Below are positions 43,369 to 51,759 of a stretch of 64,000 bases of DNA, one piece after another. The translations under genes and the position numbers were made by a program. Every line of letters begins with the position of its first letter. Positions within the stretch are counted from its first letter, which is position 1. This DNA is from Martinezella tropici (GTDB lineage: Bacteria; Pseudomonadota; Alphaproteobacteria; Rhizobiales; Rhizobiaceae), in assembly GCA_000799755.1 (NCBI GenBank), contig JUHI01000013.1, forward strand, positions 108,444 through 172,443, written 5' to 3'. Under the pieces are notes generated by a model, which saw nothing but the letters and a program-made list of their open reading frames with translations, was not told where the DNA came from and searched no databases.

Positions 43369-43653
43369 TCAGACGGGCGCCGCCCCTTGTGCCAGGGTGC
43401 CGTGGCCGTTCGGGGTCTTGATCGTCTCGCAGGTTCCGGCGGGAACGAGCTTCCACGAGTTGCGCTGGTAGTCGACCTTCGACGTGCCGGCGCAGGTCGT
43501 GCCGGGGCCGGCGGCGCAATCGTTCTGGCCCTTGAGGGCGACGCCGTAGCATTTTTCCTTGGCGTCTGCGGCGGAGGCGGTCGTCGCGCCGGCAACCAGC
43601 GTCACCGCGGTTGCGACCGATGCGGCCAGGGCGAGTGCGGACATCTTGTTCAT
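43369..43653 (-). CDS. bufA: BufA precursor peptide, second paralogue
   Basis: A 94-residue DUF2282/BufA1-type RiPP precursor. Sec signal at 1-28 (MNKMSALALAASVATAVTLV then TASA). The core holds four cysteines at 35, 46, 54 and 75 (EKCYGVALKGQNDCAAG, TTCAGTSK, GTCETIKT). In characterised bufferins the core cysteines are modified by BufB and the product binds copper in the periplasm. It is a close paralogue of the gene at 43700 and immediately precedes bufB. Confidence 0.93.
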   Translation of the reverse strand: MNKMSALALAASVATAVTLVAGATTASAADAKEKCYGVALKGQNDCAAGPGTTCAGTSKVDYQRNSWKLVPAGTCETIKTPNGHGTLAQGAAPV

Positions 43654-43699
43654 GGCAAACTCCTTGCGAGCGATGATTGACGAACGATCCGGTATCGGA

Positions 43700-43966
43700 T
43701 CAGGCCGGGGTCAGCGTGCCGTGGCCCTTCGGGGTCTTCATGGAGGTGCAGGTCCCCGTCGGAACGAGCTTGAAGGACATCTTGTCGTAGCTCATGGTCG
43801 ACTTGCCGGCGCAATCATGCTTGCCGGCGGCGCAATCGTTCTGACCCTTGAGGGCGACGCCGTAGCATTTTTCCTTGGTATCGGCGGCGGATGCCGGGAC
43901 GGCGACGGATGCAAGCGCGGATGCGATCGAGCCAGCGATGGCCAGGGTGAGGATGCTGTTCTTCAT
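43700..43966 (-). CDS. bufA: BufA precursor peptide, first paralogue
   Basis: An 88-residue precursor with signal peptide (MKNSILTLAIAGSIASALAS, cleavage near ASA) and core cysteines at 34, 45, 52 and 73. The block KEKCYGVALKGQNDCAAG is identical to that in the neighbour, while the loop before the third Cys is two residues shorter (KHDCAGK). First gene of the operon, 49 bases from a predicted SigF-type promoter. Two tandem paralogues suggest a duplication with slightly different metal loops. Confidence 0.93.
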   Translation of the reverse strand: MKNSILTLAIAGSIASALASVAVPASAADTKEKCYGVALKGQNDCAAGKHDCAGKSTMSYDKMSFKLVPTGTCTSMKTPKGHGTLTPA

Positions 43967-44014
43967 GGACCTGTCTCCTAGATGGATGCGAGCCGTCATT
44001 GGCTTGCATCGGGG

Positions 44015-44043
44015 TCTACGGAGCGTGTCGGCCGGATGTTACA
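44015..44043 (-). promoter_or_regulatory. predicted SigF-dependent promoter of the bufferin operon
   Basis: On the minus strand TGTAAC (44043-44038), 17 bases, CGTAGA (44020-44015). The same GTAAC-N17-CGTAGA arrangement occurs before sigF. It resembles the GTAACC / CGT-type promoters described for Caulobacter SigF. A transcript would start about 40 bases before the first precursor gene. Confidence 0.65.
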
Positions 44044-44217
44044 GGCGCATCGAAAATTTTTCCGGGATGGCAGCAATTATTGTGTGCCGGCTATCCGCCG
44101 CGGTCGCAGTCGTCTGCGTACGCCATGCCGGTGTGCCTGGTATCTGCAAGGAGACGGCGCAAGAGGTCGACGCGGGCTGGCGGCAATGAAAGAGCTTGAA
44201 AAATATGTGCTGTTGCC

Positions 44218-44246
44218 GGTAACGAAAGCGTGCGGTCCCGCGTAGA
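44218..44246 (+). promoter_or_regulatory. matching SigF-type motif before sigF
   Basis: GGTAAC (44218-44223), 17 bases, CGTAGA (44241-44246), the same spacing as at the bufferin operon. It ends only 11 bases before the sigF GTG and overlaps the ribosome site GAGGAG (44245-44250), so a transcript from here would be nearly leaderless. Confidence 0.45.
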
Positions 44247-44257
44247 GGAGATGTCGA

Positions 44258-44824
44258 GTGAATCATTCGGCGCGCGAAGAGGAATGGGCAGTCTGGATGC
44301 GCGCCGCCATTGGCGGCGATGCGCAGGCCTACCACCGTTTCCTGTCCGCGGTGACGCCGCATCTGCGCGCCATGGCGAGAAGACGTTGCGATCAGCTGGG
44401 CGCGCCGGTGAGCGAGGCCGAGGATGTGGTGCAGGAAGTGCTGCTGGCCGTCCATCTGAAGCGCGGCACATGGGACACATCGCGCCCGATCGGCCCCTGG
44501 CTGTCGACGATCGTGCGTAACAAGCTGATCGACAGCCTGAGGCGGCGCGGGCGGCATATGAGCGTGCCGATCGACGACGTGATCGATTTTCTGGAGGCGG
44601 AAGAACACGCCGACTCCTTGGACCGGTTCGACGTCGATCGTATGTTGGAACAGTTGAAAGATCCGCAGAAGACGATCGTGCGCTCGATTTCCGTCGAGGG
44701 AACCAGCGTCAGGGAAACGGCGGACCGGCTGAAGATGACTGAAGGGGCGGTGCGCGTGGCGCTGCACCGGGCGTTGAAGGCGCTTGCGGCCCTCTATCGG
44801 AGTGAGACCAGTGAAAACCGATGA
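44258..44824 (+). CDS. sigF: ECF sigma factor SigF (ECF16-type)
   Basis: A 188-residue extracytoplasmic-function sigma factor. Region 2 contains RCDQLGAPVSEAEDVVQEVL and LLAVHLKRGTWD; region 4 contains VEGTSVRETADRLKMTEGAV. Start GTG at 44258 with GAGGAG 7 bases upstream. It overlaps the NrsF anti-sigma gene and is divergent from a bufferin operon, the same arrangement as Caulobacter sigF-nrsF, which responds to oxidative and heavy-metal stress. Confidence 0.92.
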   Translation: MNHSAREEEWAVWMRAAIGGDAQAYHRFLSAVTPHLRAMARRRCDQLGAPVSEAEDVVQEVLLAVHLKRGTWDTSRPIGPWLSTIVRNKLIDSLRRRGRHMSVPIDDVIDFLEAEEHADSLDRFDVDRMLEQLKDPQKTIVRSISVEGTSVRETADRLKMTEGAVRVALHRALKALAALYRSETSENR

Positions 44825-45446
44825 CCTCATCAATCTTCTGGCGCAGGACGCGCCGGTCCGCACGCGGATCGGCAAGGCCCTGACCATGGCGGTCATCGCG
44901 GGCATCCTGATCAGCGGCGGCCTGTTCTTCGTCATGATCGGCTTTCGCGCCGACATCGATACCGCGATGGAGACCATCCGCTTCCTGTTCAAGTTCGTCG
45001 TGACGATCGCGCTTGCCGTGACGGCTTGCGCCGTCGTTTTCCGCATCGGGCGGCCGGGTGTATCGCTGCGCCTCTGGGGCTGGACGCTTCTCGCCGCCCC
45101 TCTGCTGCTGCTTGCCGCCGTGGCCGTCGAAATGGCCGTCATGCCGGCAGACAGCTGGAGCGCGCGAATGATCGGGCACAATGCCCGCTTCTGCCTGACG
45201 CTCATCCCGCTTTTGTCGATCGGCCCGCTTGCCTGTTTCCTCCTGGCGCTACGCCATGGCGCGCCGGAAAAGCCCGGCGTCGCCGGCGCCGTCGCCGGTC
45301 TTGCCGCCAGCGGCATCGCCGCGACCTTCTACGCCTCGAACTGCACCGACGACAGCCCGCTCTTCGTCATGCTCTGGTATCCGATCGCAATCGCCATCGT
45401 CACGGCCGTTGGCTATATCCTCGGCAAACGCCTCTTGCGCTGGTGA
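44811..45446 (+). CDS. nrsF: NrsF-type anti-sigma factor (DUF1109)
   Basis: A 211-residue membrane anti-sigma factor with about six helices. The cytoplasmic start MKTDDLINLLAQDAPVRTRI contacts the sigma factor. Conserved cysteines include GHNARFCLTLIPLL and FYASNCTDDSPLFVMLWYP. In Caulobacter NrsF such cysteines sense metal or redox stress. The GTG at 44811 has GGAG upstream and overlaps sigF by 14 bases, giving tight coupling. Confidence 0.92.
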   Translation: MKTDDLINLLAQDAPVRTRIGKALTMAVIAGILISGGLFFVMIGFRADIDTAMETIRFLFKFVVTIALAVTACAVVFRIGRPGVSLRLWGWTLLAAPLLLLAAVAVEMAVMPADSWSARMIGHNARFCLTLIPLLSIGPLACFLLALRHGAPEKPGVAGAVAGLAASGIAATFYASNCTDDSPLFVMLWYPIAIAIVTAVGYILGKRLLRW

Positions 45447-45686
45447 AGCGATCAAATGCGCGACGTCGAAACCGGCGAAATCGCCTTTCGGGCAGCCGTC
45501 TTGGGCCATTGGGACAGCATGGCTTGGAAAACCTGCTGATAGCAGGCAGATTCATGGCCTGTCACATCCACCGGGCGCCACTTTTAAAAAATAGCATTTC
45601 CCTGCGTTAAAGTGTTTGCATCCGCAGTAAATTCGATTATAGAGGCGCAACCTTCGCCGCGAACGATTTCATCGCTTCGCGAATGT

Positions 45687-45760
45687 TGGGGAATAGTTCA
45701 ATGGTAGAACGACGGACTCTGACTCCGTTAATCTTGGTTCGAGTCCAGGTTCCCCAGCCA
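45687..45760 (+). tRNA. tRNA-Gln (anticodon CTG)
   Basis: A 74-nt tRNA. The acceptor TGGGGAA pairs with TTCCCCA; the anticodon loop CTCTGAC has stem ACGGA/TCCGT; the T loop is TTCGAGT, with discriminator G and encoded CCA. Its 3' end is the left attachment site of the mobile element and stays intact after insertion. Confidence 0.97.
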
Positions 45761-45761
45761 A
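45744..45761 (+). repeat. attL core
   Basis: TCCAGGTTCCCCAGCCAA, covering the 3' end of tRNA-Gln; identical copy at 60664-60681. Confidence 0.9.
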
Positions 45762-45848
45762 AAACTTTGTTTTAATTCAATAATTTACGCCAATTTTGTC
45801 GATGTTGGGAATACCCCCACATTGCACCCCCACACGGGCGATTTGGCG

Positions 45849-47588
45849 ATGTCGAAATACCTGCGGCGGGAAGCCGATTCCTTTTTCTTTAGACGACGCG
45901 TTCCTCCTCACCTTCAGAGCCGCTTCGGAATCAAGGAAATATACCGGTCGTTAAGAACGACCGTGCGAAAAACAGCTAACGTCCGTGCGGCGCAACTCTA
46001 CGTCGCAAGCGAAAGGCTGTTTGACTTGGCGGCAGATGAGACTCTGACAGATGAGGATTTCCGTGCCGCCGCGCGGCATTGGATGAGTCAGCCGCGAATT
46101 AAACAATATTTGAAAAGGCACGTTGACGACCTGACGCCGGGTCGGCTCAAGGCAAGTCTAAAGTTCTTCCCGGACAACTTGCTTGTGACCATTGCTCCGG
46201 ACGGTGACTACAACGAACGCGCAATCATGCTTGAAGAGGCTGGGGATGCGTTGGAGGATGCGGGGTTTCGCGAAACCCCCGAGGCCTTGGATTTGATGTT
46301 GGATGCGATGCGTCAAGTTCTCGATGAGTATGTTGGGAAACGGGTAAGAAACGTCTTTCAGCCTGAGCTTGACCAAGTTCCGACAGTGGTAACGGGTCAT
46401 TCCCTCTCGCAAGCGGCGTCTGTAACTGCTGCAAGTTTCAACAGAATTTCGACCTTCATCAAGCCGTGGCAAAAGGATATAGCGGTCGGGTACAACCACA
46501 ATAAGCCTGTGAAGGATGCGGACCAATACCTCAAGACCGTCGAACTGTTTGTGGGTTTGTTGGGGGACTTGCCTCTCGGCCAGATTACATACGACAAAGC
46601 CGCTGAGTTTCGTGAACTTGTGCTGCAACTGCCATCTACGCATGGGAAGGGCGCGACACAGTCTTTGAAAAAAGAACTCGTCCGCGCCCGCGACGACACG
46701 ACCCTGCCACGGGTAAGCATGAAGACTGTCAAACGCCACTTCTCGGGCATGAATTCAATATGGAAGTGGTTGATATTCAGGAAGCACGTTCCAGCCAGCC
46801 ACAATCCTTTCTCAGGACACTCATTCCCTGGAACCAAGTCCAAGAAGTCCGCCCGTGACGACTGGTCGAGCGAAGACCTTCAACGGTTCTTCACGTCGCG
46901 CATCTATCACGATGCGACGGGCGGAAGCGCACTCCGCTGGTTGCCGCTCATCGCTCTACATTCTGGGATGCGCCTTGAAGAGATTTGCCGATTGCGTCCC
47001 GCTGTCGACATTGTCATGAAGAACGGCGTACATTGCTTTGATGTTGCTCCCCGCGAAGGCTGGGACCCAAAGACCGAGTCTGGAACTCGCGTCATTCCGG
47101 TGCATTCATGGTTGATCCGTCACGGCTTCATGGATTTTGTGAAGGCCCAGCGAGGGCGAAACGTGGAACATCTTTTCTCGCCTGAACTCTCGTTGCACAA
47201 GGGCAGCCTCAGTTCCGCGTTCAGTCGCGAATTTTCCAGGATCAAGATCGACCTGGGTGTCGGGACAAAGACGACCTTTCACTCATTCCGTCATACGTTC
47301 AGGACGGTGCTGGAGTCCACAGACCTCAAGGACTCGCATATCGACGCTGTTATGGGGCATGAAGGTGGCGGCAGCGAAGGGCGTACATACACAAAGCGCG
47401 TCAGTACGACTAAGCTCAAGGAAGTCGTTGAAAGCTTTCGTTCGCCGCTTGATCTGTCCTTCCTTGATAAGGGGGCATCCGACCTGTCGCCTCCTCCGTT
47501 GAAAGTTCAAATCAAAAAGCGGAAGCTGACACCGCCTGTGTTCGGTGCAGACGGCAAGTTGATACGGCCTTCTTCTAAGCGCGGCTAA
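45849..47588 (+). CDS. tyrosine recombinase (integrase) of the element
   Basis: A 579-residue phage-type integrase. The N-terminal MSKYLRREADSFFFRRRVPP is the DUF6538-like start seen in tRNA-targeting integrases. The catalytic domain in the last third has LHSGMRLEEICRLRP (Arg), TFHSFRHTFRTVLE (His-x-x-Arg) and the motif GGGSEGRTYTKRVS with the nucleophile Tyr. It lies 89 bases from tRNA-Gln, pointing into the element. It should catalyse integration and excision between attL and attR. Confidence 0.93.
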   Translation: MSKYLRREADSFFFRRRVPPHLQSRFGIKEIYRSLRTTVRKTANVRAAQLYVASERLFDLAADETLTDEDFRAAARHWMSQPRIKQYLKRHVDDLTPGRLKASLKFFPDNLLVTIAPDGDYNERAIMLEEAGDALEDAGFRETPEALDLMLDAMRQVLDEYVGKRVRNVFQPELDQVPTVVTGHSLSQAASVTAASFNRISTFIKPWQKDIAVGYNHNKPVKDADQYLKTVELFVGLLGDLPLGQITYDKAAEFRELVLQLPSTHGKGATQSLKKELVRARDDTTLPRVSMKTVKRHFSGMNSIWKWLIFRKHVPASHNPFSGHSFPGTKSKKSARDDWSSEDLQRFFTSRIYHDATGGSALRWLPLIALHSGMRLEEICRLRPAVDIVMKNGVHCFDVAPREGWDPKTESGTRVIPVHSWLIRHGFMDFVKAQRGRNVEHLFSPELSLHKGSLSSAFSREFSRIKIDLGVGTKTTFHSFRHTFRTVLESTDLKDSHIDAVMGHEGGGSEGRTYTKRVSTTKLKEVVESFRSPLDLSFLDKGASDLSPPPLKVQIKKRKLTPPVFGADGKLIRPSSKRG

Positions 47589-47814
47589 GCCGGTCGAACG
47601 CTCTTATTCCGTCACGCTGGATTTCTTTCCGCAGTTCCGCCGCCGCTCCCGGCAAACGGCTCTTGCGAACCAGTGTCTTTTCTGCGCTCCCACGCTCCTG
47701 AATCCAGATCGCCGCGTGGTACCAGAGGATGCCGCCTTGGGCGTCGGTTTGGCATACTTCGACGACTTCGATATTAACTGTCAGCCCCCTGATTTTCGTA
47801 ATAGTCTGGCGCAT
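47575..47814 (-). CDS. small protein, unknown function
   Basis: A 79-residue protein starting MRQTITKIRGLTVNIEVVEV, ending ELRKEIQRDGIRAFDRLSRA. It is convergent with the integrase and overlaps its 3' end by 14 bases. No domain recognised. An ATG four codons upstream (47826) is also possible. Gene reality is moderate. Confidence 0.45.
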   Translation of the reverse strand: MRQTITKIRGLTVNIEVVEVCQTDAQGGILWYHAAIWIQERGSAEKTLVRKSRLPGAAAELRKEIQRDGIRAFDRLSRA

Positions 47815-47826
47815 TGAAAATCTCAT

Positions 47827-48187
47827 TTCTATCTGATTTCATTGAGAAATTTATAGCAAAACTGGTGATTCTTGAGAATCCTTGTGACGGGAAAGATGTC
47901 GGATATGGGATGGTATCCGTGAACAGAATTGATCGGATTTTATTGAATCTGGGGAGGGATCGGTTGCCACGATCTCGGTGGCAGGCGGGGGTTGACGGCA
48001 GGCGCGGCGGCATAGGCTCTTGTCCCGCCTTGGCCAGAATGGGCATGGCGGTGACCGCAGGTCATAAAGAGCCGCCGCGCTGGCTGTCACCGAGCGAAAA
48101 GGTTCCGTGTCTATGCGGGAGGGGCGGTGCGCCGCAGGCGCATGAAGGCGGGACCTGCGGCCCGTCTTCAAGCCCTGGAGCATCGAC
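47827..48187. other. GC-rich region without a clear gene
   Basis: About 360 bases, GC-rich from about 47950 on, with short palindromes such as GACCGCAGGTC and GCGCC-GCA-GGCGC. Frames crossing it look non-coding. It could hold the origin or regulatory sites of the element, but nothing specific is proven. Confidence 0.4.
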
Positions 48188-48268
48188 ATGGAAAAGAGCG
48201 AGGCTGCCCCTGCCGGATTGCTTGCGAAACGCGGTTTCGTGCCACATGTCTGTCGTCAGTCAGAATAG
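48188..48268 (+). CDS. 26-residue small open frame
   Basis: ATG at 48188 with GGAG 7 bases upstream encodes MEKSEAAPAGLLAKRGFVPH plus six residues. It precedes two other small genes and may be a leader peptide or a chance frame. Confidence 0.3.
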   Translation: MEKSEAAPAGLLAKRGFVPHVCRQSE

Positions 48269-48290
48269 GCTGACAGATAGAGGACCTTAT

Positions 48291-48566
48291 ATGAGTGACA
48301 TGATGCGTATTGTCCGCGAGAAAATCGATGGGATCGATAGCGGCAAATATCAGATCGACCGTTTTCCCGGCTCCACCACCATTAGGTACACGGTTGGCTT
48401 TGCTCTCGACCGTTTTGACGAGATTGGTAGCGAACGTACGGCACAGGACGCGTTTGACTGGCTGGATCGTGGGCAGATTCAAGTTGTCGAAGTTATTCGC
48501 GCTGAACGTGGTTTACACTCGCTCCAATATCGGCAGAGCCATCATCGTCATGGATACGGACGTTGA
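48291..48566 (+). CDS. small protein, unknown function
   Basis: A 91-residue protein, MSDMMRIVREKIDGIDSGKY, with AGAGGA before the ATG. A mixed beta/alpha composition (STTIRYTVGFALDRFDEIGS) and a His-rich end (QSHHRHGYGR). No family recognised. It is followed after 25 bases by another small gene and then a strong terminator, so the two probably form one transcript. Confidence 0.55.
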   Translation: MSDMMRIVREKIDGIDSGKYQIDRFPGSTTIRYTVGFALDRFDEIGSERTAQDAFDWLDRGQIQVVEVIRAERGLHSLQYRQSHHRHGYGR

Positions 48567-48591
48567 TTGTGTAAGGAAAGAGGAGCTACCC

Positions 48592-48828
48592 ATGGAACAT
48601 CTCACCTTAAACGCTATCCCGCACCGTTCGAAAGTTGTAGCCGCGCTCGAATATTATGGAATGGAATTCGATCATCTTTGGTCGATCTTAAGGGCTCCAA
48701 GCGGCGTTTCTGCTCAACGCTATGCGTTAGCCCTGGAGCAGATGGAGGCTGTCAAAGCTCAGATGAAATTCCTTCTGAGCCGTATCCTGAACAAGGATTA
48801 TATCGATGACAGGCATTCCGGCTCTTGA
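48592..48828 (+). CDS. small helical protein, unknown function
   Basis: A 78-residue protein, MEHLTLNAIPHRSKVVAALE, with AGGAG six bases upstream of the ATG. The second half is helical (ALALEQMEAVKAQMKFLLSR). It could be a regulator of replication or excision, by position only. A strong terminator follows 27 bases later. Confidence 0.6.
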   Translation: MEHLTLNAIPHRSKVVAALEYYGMEFDHLWSILRAPSGVSAQRYALALEQMEAVKAQMKFLLSRILNKDYIDDRHSGS

Positions 48829-48855
48829 CCTAGCCATCGCCGCACCTGACCATAA

Positions 48856-48898
48856 AAAAACACCGCGTCACAGGGCAGGAACCCTCAGCGGTGTTTTT
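48856..48898 (+). terminator. intrinsic terminator before rep
   Basis: AAAAACACCGC and GCGGTGTTTTT form an 11-bp stem with an internal AGGG/CCCT hairpin and a T tract. Confidence 0.9.
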
Positions 48899-48959
48899 AT
48901 CACTGTTTAATAAAGATGAACGATATCATGTATGTTGTAAAGCTCCCATTGACAATTGA

Positions 48960-50678
48960 GTGACCCCGGCGCTGGGACATATCCCAGCCGACGAAACGCC
49001 CCATTCTGTCACAAAAAAATGTCAACATATCTCGCCTTCAGATTGCAGCAAGGCGAAGAATAAAACCTCCTTTAAACTCCTTTTTGCCGACCATCCGAAC
49101 GCCCATTCCATCGATCCTTATGCGGATGGTGAGCTGGCCATTCGTGCTGCCGTTTCCGCAGGTTTTAAAGCCGGGACCGCAAGGCCGAAGGCCGCGCAGA
49201 AGCACGCCGAAGGCCGGGCTCTTGATAACAGAGGAGCTACGTTTCCAGGCGAGCTAGCAACAACAGTTGATGAAGACAACGACCAAAAGAAAAGGAAAAT
49301 AACTGGTGCGTCTCGTTGGCGGATGAAGAGCAAGGTCGTCGCCCTGCTTCGCCCGAAAAATGAAAAAGGACCAGCCGTTTGCGGCTGCGGCTATGCCGGG
49401 GAGCGGGTCAAGAAAGAAACGTACGTTGACGAAATGGGCGATGCACGAATCAGGAAAACATCAACGCGCATGAGCGAGATCACGCTTCATCGCAGAGAGA
49501 CTGGCGCTGCCGTTTCGGGCGTCTTCCGCTGCGATTCGCCGTGGTTGTGTCCGACCTGTGCCCCTGCTCGCGCGTTGCGCCGCAAGGAACGCGTGCTTGC
49601 TGTTATTAATAATACCGAGGCTGTTGGTGGTCATTGCGCGTTTGTGACGTTGACCGTCAAGCATGACCTTTCCATGTCGCTCGCATTGGTGAAGAAACTG
49701 CTTTCCGAGGCGTCCCGCAAAGCGAGACAAGGGCGGAAATGGCAGGAGATACAGGCGCAAGGAGGCCTCCTTGGCGTCGTCCAGGGCATCGAAGTCCTGC
49801 ATAATCGCCGCAGTGGGTGGCACTACCATGCCCACATGATCATTCCCGGAATGAGGAGCAAGGAGGAAATAAGGAAGGCTGCCCGCCGCTTGGTCGCCCG
49901 ATATATCAGAGAAGTGCGAAAGCTGGGCGGCGTCGCAAAGAAGATCGGTCAAGATGTGACCATGGTCTGGGATGAGGAGAAGATTGCCGGATACACCGGC
50001 AAGGGGTCAGCGTGCTGGGAAGTGGCAGGTGGTTTAAAGGAAGCCCGCGATGCCGACAGCCGCACGCCGTGGGATTTGGTTACACTGGCGACCGCTGGCG
50101 ACGACCATGCAAAATCCCTTTTTACCGAGTACGCAGCGATAATGCCCGGAACGCGTTCCTGCGTTGTTTCCCCGGCTCTCGCCGCGAAGCTGTGCATCGT
50201 TGTCGACGATGACGCCGATCAGGCCTCCGAACAACAGTTTGAGGAAGGCGATGATGTCGTCGGCAAGGTCGAGGCCAGTGTCTGGGCGAAAATTCTTAAT
50301 CGCGGCGTTGCATGGCGGGTGCTGAATGCCGTCGAACGACAATGGGAATGGTCGGAAATCGAGCGTTTGACGTGCGTGCTGTCTCAGCCGAGCGAAGAAG
50401 TTGCTGAGAAGAAGAAGCACGCGCCTACAGCCTTCGAGATCGCCAGACACGCACAGGCGCTGGTGTTCCGGTTCAAGGGGCGAATGGATCGCGCGATTTC
50501 GCATGTCCTCGACAGCGAGGAGCGCGAGGCCGTTGCCAAGGGGCTTGACTTCAAGGCCCCATCAATCCGTCGAGTGATGGAACTGGTAATGGCCGACCGT
50601 CCCGAACCTGCGAACGACGATCTGAATGCGTTCTTGGAAATGATCGAAGACATGTCGGCAACGCAGATCGCAGCGTAA
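48960..50678 (+). CDS. rolling-circle (HUH) replication initiator
   Basis: A protein of up to 572 residues. A Cys cluster, CDSPWLCPTCAPARALRRKE, precedes motif 1 (FVTLTVKHD) and the HUH motif 2 in GWHYHAHMIIPG, which holds the divalent metal; KIAGYTGKGSACWEVAGG and SRTPWDLVTLA follow. This is the pattern of plasmid-type rolling-circle initiators found on mobilisable elements. The true start is unsure: the GTG at 48960 lacks a ribosome site, and the first about 110 residues are poorly family-like. It implies a replicating circular form after excision. Confidence 0.82.
   Translation: MTPALGHIPADETPHSVTKKCQHISPSDCSKAKNKTSFKLLFADHPNAHSIDPYADGELAIRAAVSAGFKAGTARPKAAQKHAEGRALDNRGATFPGELATTVDEDNDQKKRKITGASRWRMKSKVVALLRPKNEKGPAVCGCGYAGERVKKETYVDEMGDARIRKTSTRMSEITLHRRETGAAVSGVFRCDSPWLCPTCAPARALRRKERVLAVINNTEAVGGHCAFVTLTVKHDLSMSLALVKKLLSEASRKARQGRKWQEIQAQGGLLGVVQGIEVLHNRRSGWHYHAHMIIPGMRSKEEIRKAARRLVARYIREVRKLGGVAKKIGQDVTMVWDEEKIAGYTGKGSACWEVAGGLKEARDADSRTPWDLVTLATAGDDHAKSLFTEYAAIMPGTRSCVVSPALAAKLCIVVDDDADQASEQQFEEGDDVVGKVEASVWAKILNRGVAWRVLNAVERQWEWSEIERLTCVLSQPSEEVAEKKKHAPTAFEIARHAQALVFRFKGRMDRAISHVLDSEEREAVAKGLDFKAPSIRRVMELVMADRPEPANDDLNAFLEMIEDMSATQIAA
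48971..48988 (+). other. perfect hairpin at the 5' end of rep
   Basis: GCTGGGA and TCCCAGC with loop CATA. Candidate regulatory hairpin or origin structure; no nick consensus was recognised. Confidence 0.3.
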
Positions 50679-50862
50679 CCATCAGTGTATGTTGACCTCC
50701 CCGGTCATGGAGGGGGCTACCGGCAGGTTCCCGATGAAGTCGTCCCTCGGAAGAGCCGATGGTTGCTTGCAATCAGTAGTCGGTCACTACCAATTACCAG
50801 AAGACGGTTACCTCGTTGCCAGCTAACATTCACCGCAACGCTTCCAATCTCGCTGATTCTTC

Positions 50863-51714
50863 ATGTCCCACGGTCCAACATACTACCCCTCGCTTGGGTA
50901 CTGTATTTATTGCAGAGCCGAGGGTGTGAGACTCACCGACGAACATATCGTTCCGTACTCGCTAGGAGGAAGTCATGTCCTCAGGGACGCAAGCTGCGAC
51001 TCGTGCGCTAAGATTACTTCCAAGGTTGAACTGAAGATTGCCAGGGGACTTTGGGGCCAAGCTAGGCAGAGTTTCGGCGCAACTTCCCGCCGCAAGAACA
51101 AGAAGCCAGTGACACAGTTCATACCTGATGGCGAAAAAATTGGCCGCGTCCAGGCCATACCAAACGAGGACGTCCCAGCGGTATTTGCGTTCTACAAGAT
51201 GCCGCCCGCCGGAATTCTTCTAGGGTTGAATGAGACGGTTGACACGCTGCCATCCTGGACGATGGCCGTGATTGCTGACTCCAACAGACAAGAGCAGTTC
51301 GAGCAAAAATATAACTTTAAGCCTGCGGTCGGATTCAGACATCAGCCAACGGAATTCGGCCAACTACTGCTGAAGATCGGATATGGACAGGCCTTGACGC
51401 ATCTGGATTGTCGGGATTTCGAAGCGATTTGCGTGCCGTATATCCTGGGCGAGAAATCAAATGTTTCCTGGTTGGTTGGCACCAATATGCAGGAACCCGA
51501 AGCGCTATTGGATTTCGGTTATTCGCTGCGGACAAAAGTTCTGGGAACGACCGAGCTTTTATATATTATCTCAGAGGTGAAGCTTTGGGCAAACACCTTC
51601 ATGCCATGGTACCACACCGTAGTTGGGCGAGTTCAAGGCCGTAACAATGTTGGCCATGTTATTGAGAAACTCAACAGCATCAACGCCGCAGAGATAAATA
51701 GCCCCCGAATATAG
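50863..51714 (+). CDS. HNH endonuclease domain protein
   Basis: A 283-residue protein with an N-terminal zinc-bound HNH module: CIYCRAEGVRLTDEHIVPYS, then LGGSHVLRDASCDSCAKITS, where EHIVPYSLGG supplies the catalytic His. The remainder, about 230 residues, is unrecognised (WSFxx-free, mixed alpha/beta). HNH cargo genes of this type on mobile elements are often defensive nucleases. It is read opposite the next gene; a 184-base gap before it has no gene. Confidence 0.78.
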   Translation: MSHGPTYYPSLGYCIYCRAEGVRLTDEHIVPYSLGGSHVLRDASCDSCAKITSKVELKIARGLWGQARQSFGATSRRKNKKPVTQFIPDGEKIGRVQAIPNEDVPAVFAFYKMPPAGILLGLNETVDTLPSWTMAVIADSNRQEQFEQKYNFKPAVGFRHQPTEFGQLLLKIGYGQALTHLDCRDFEAICVPYILGEKSNVSWLVGTNMQEPEALLDFGYSLRTKVLGTTELLYIISEVKLWANTFMPWYHTVVGRVQGRNNVGHVIEKLNSINAAEINSPRI

Positions 51715-51759
51715 TAGACAGCAGCTACAGCTGTCCCCGGCCCCATATGAAATGGCCTT

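Noticed and set aside
44039..45316. 425-codon frame opposite sigF and nrsF
   Set aside because: Overlaps two well-recognised genes; the composition is that of a complementary-strand shadow.
47851..48189. 112-codon frame in the GC-rich region of the element
   Set aside because: Arg/Pro-rich, no family, no ribosome site; more likely non-coding or origin DNA.
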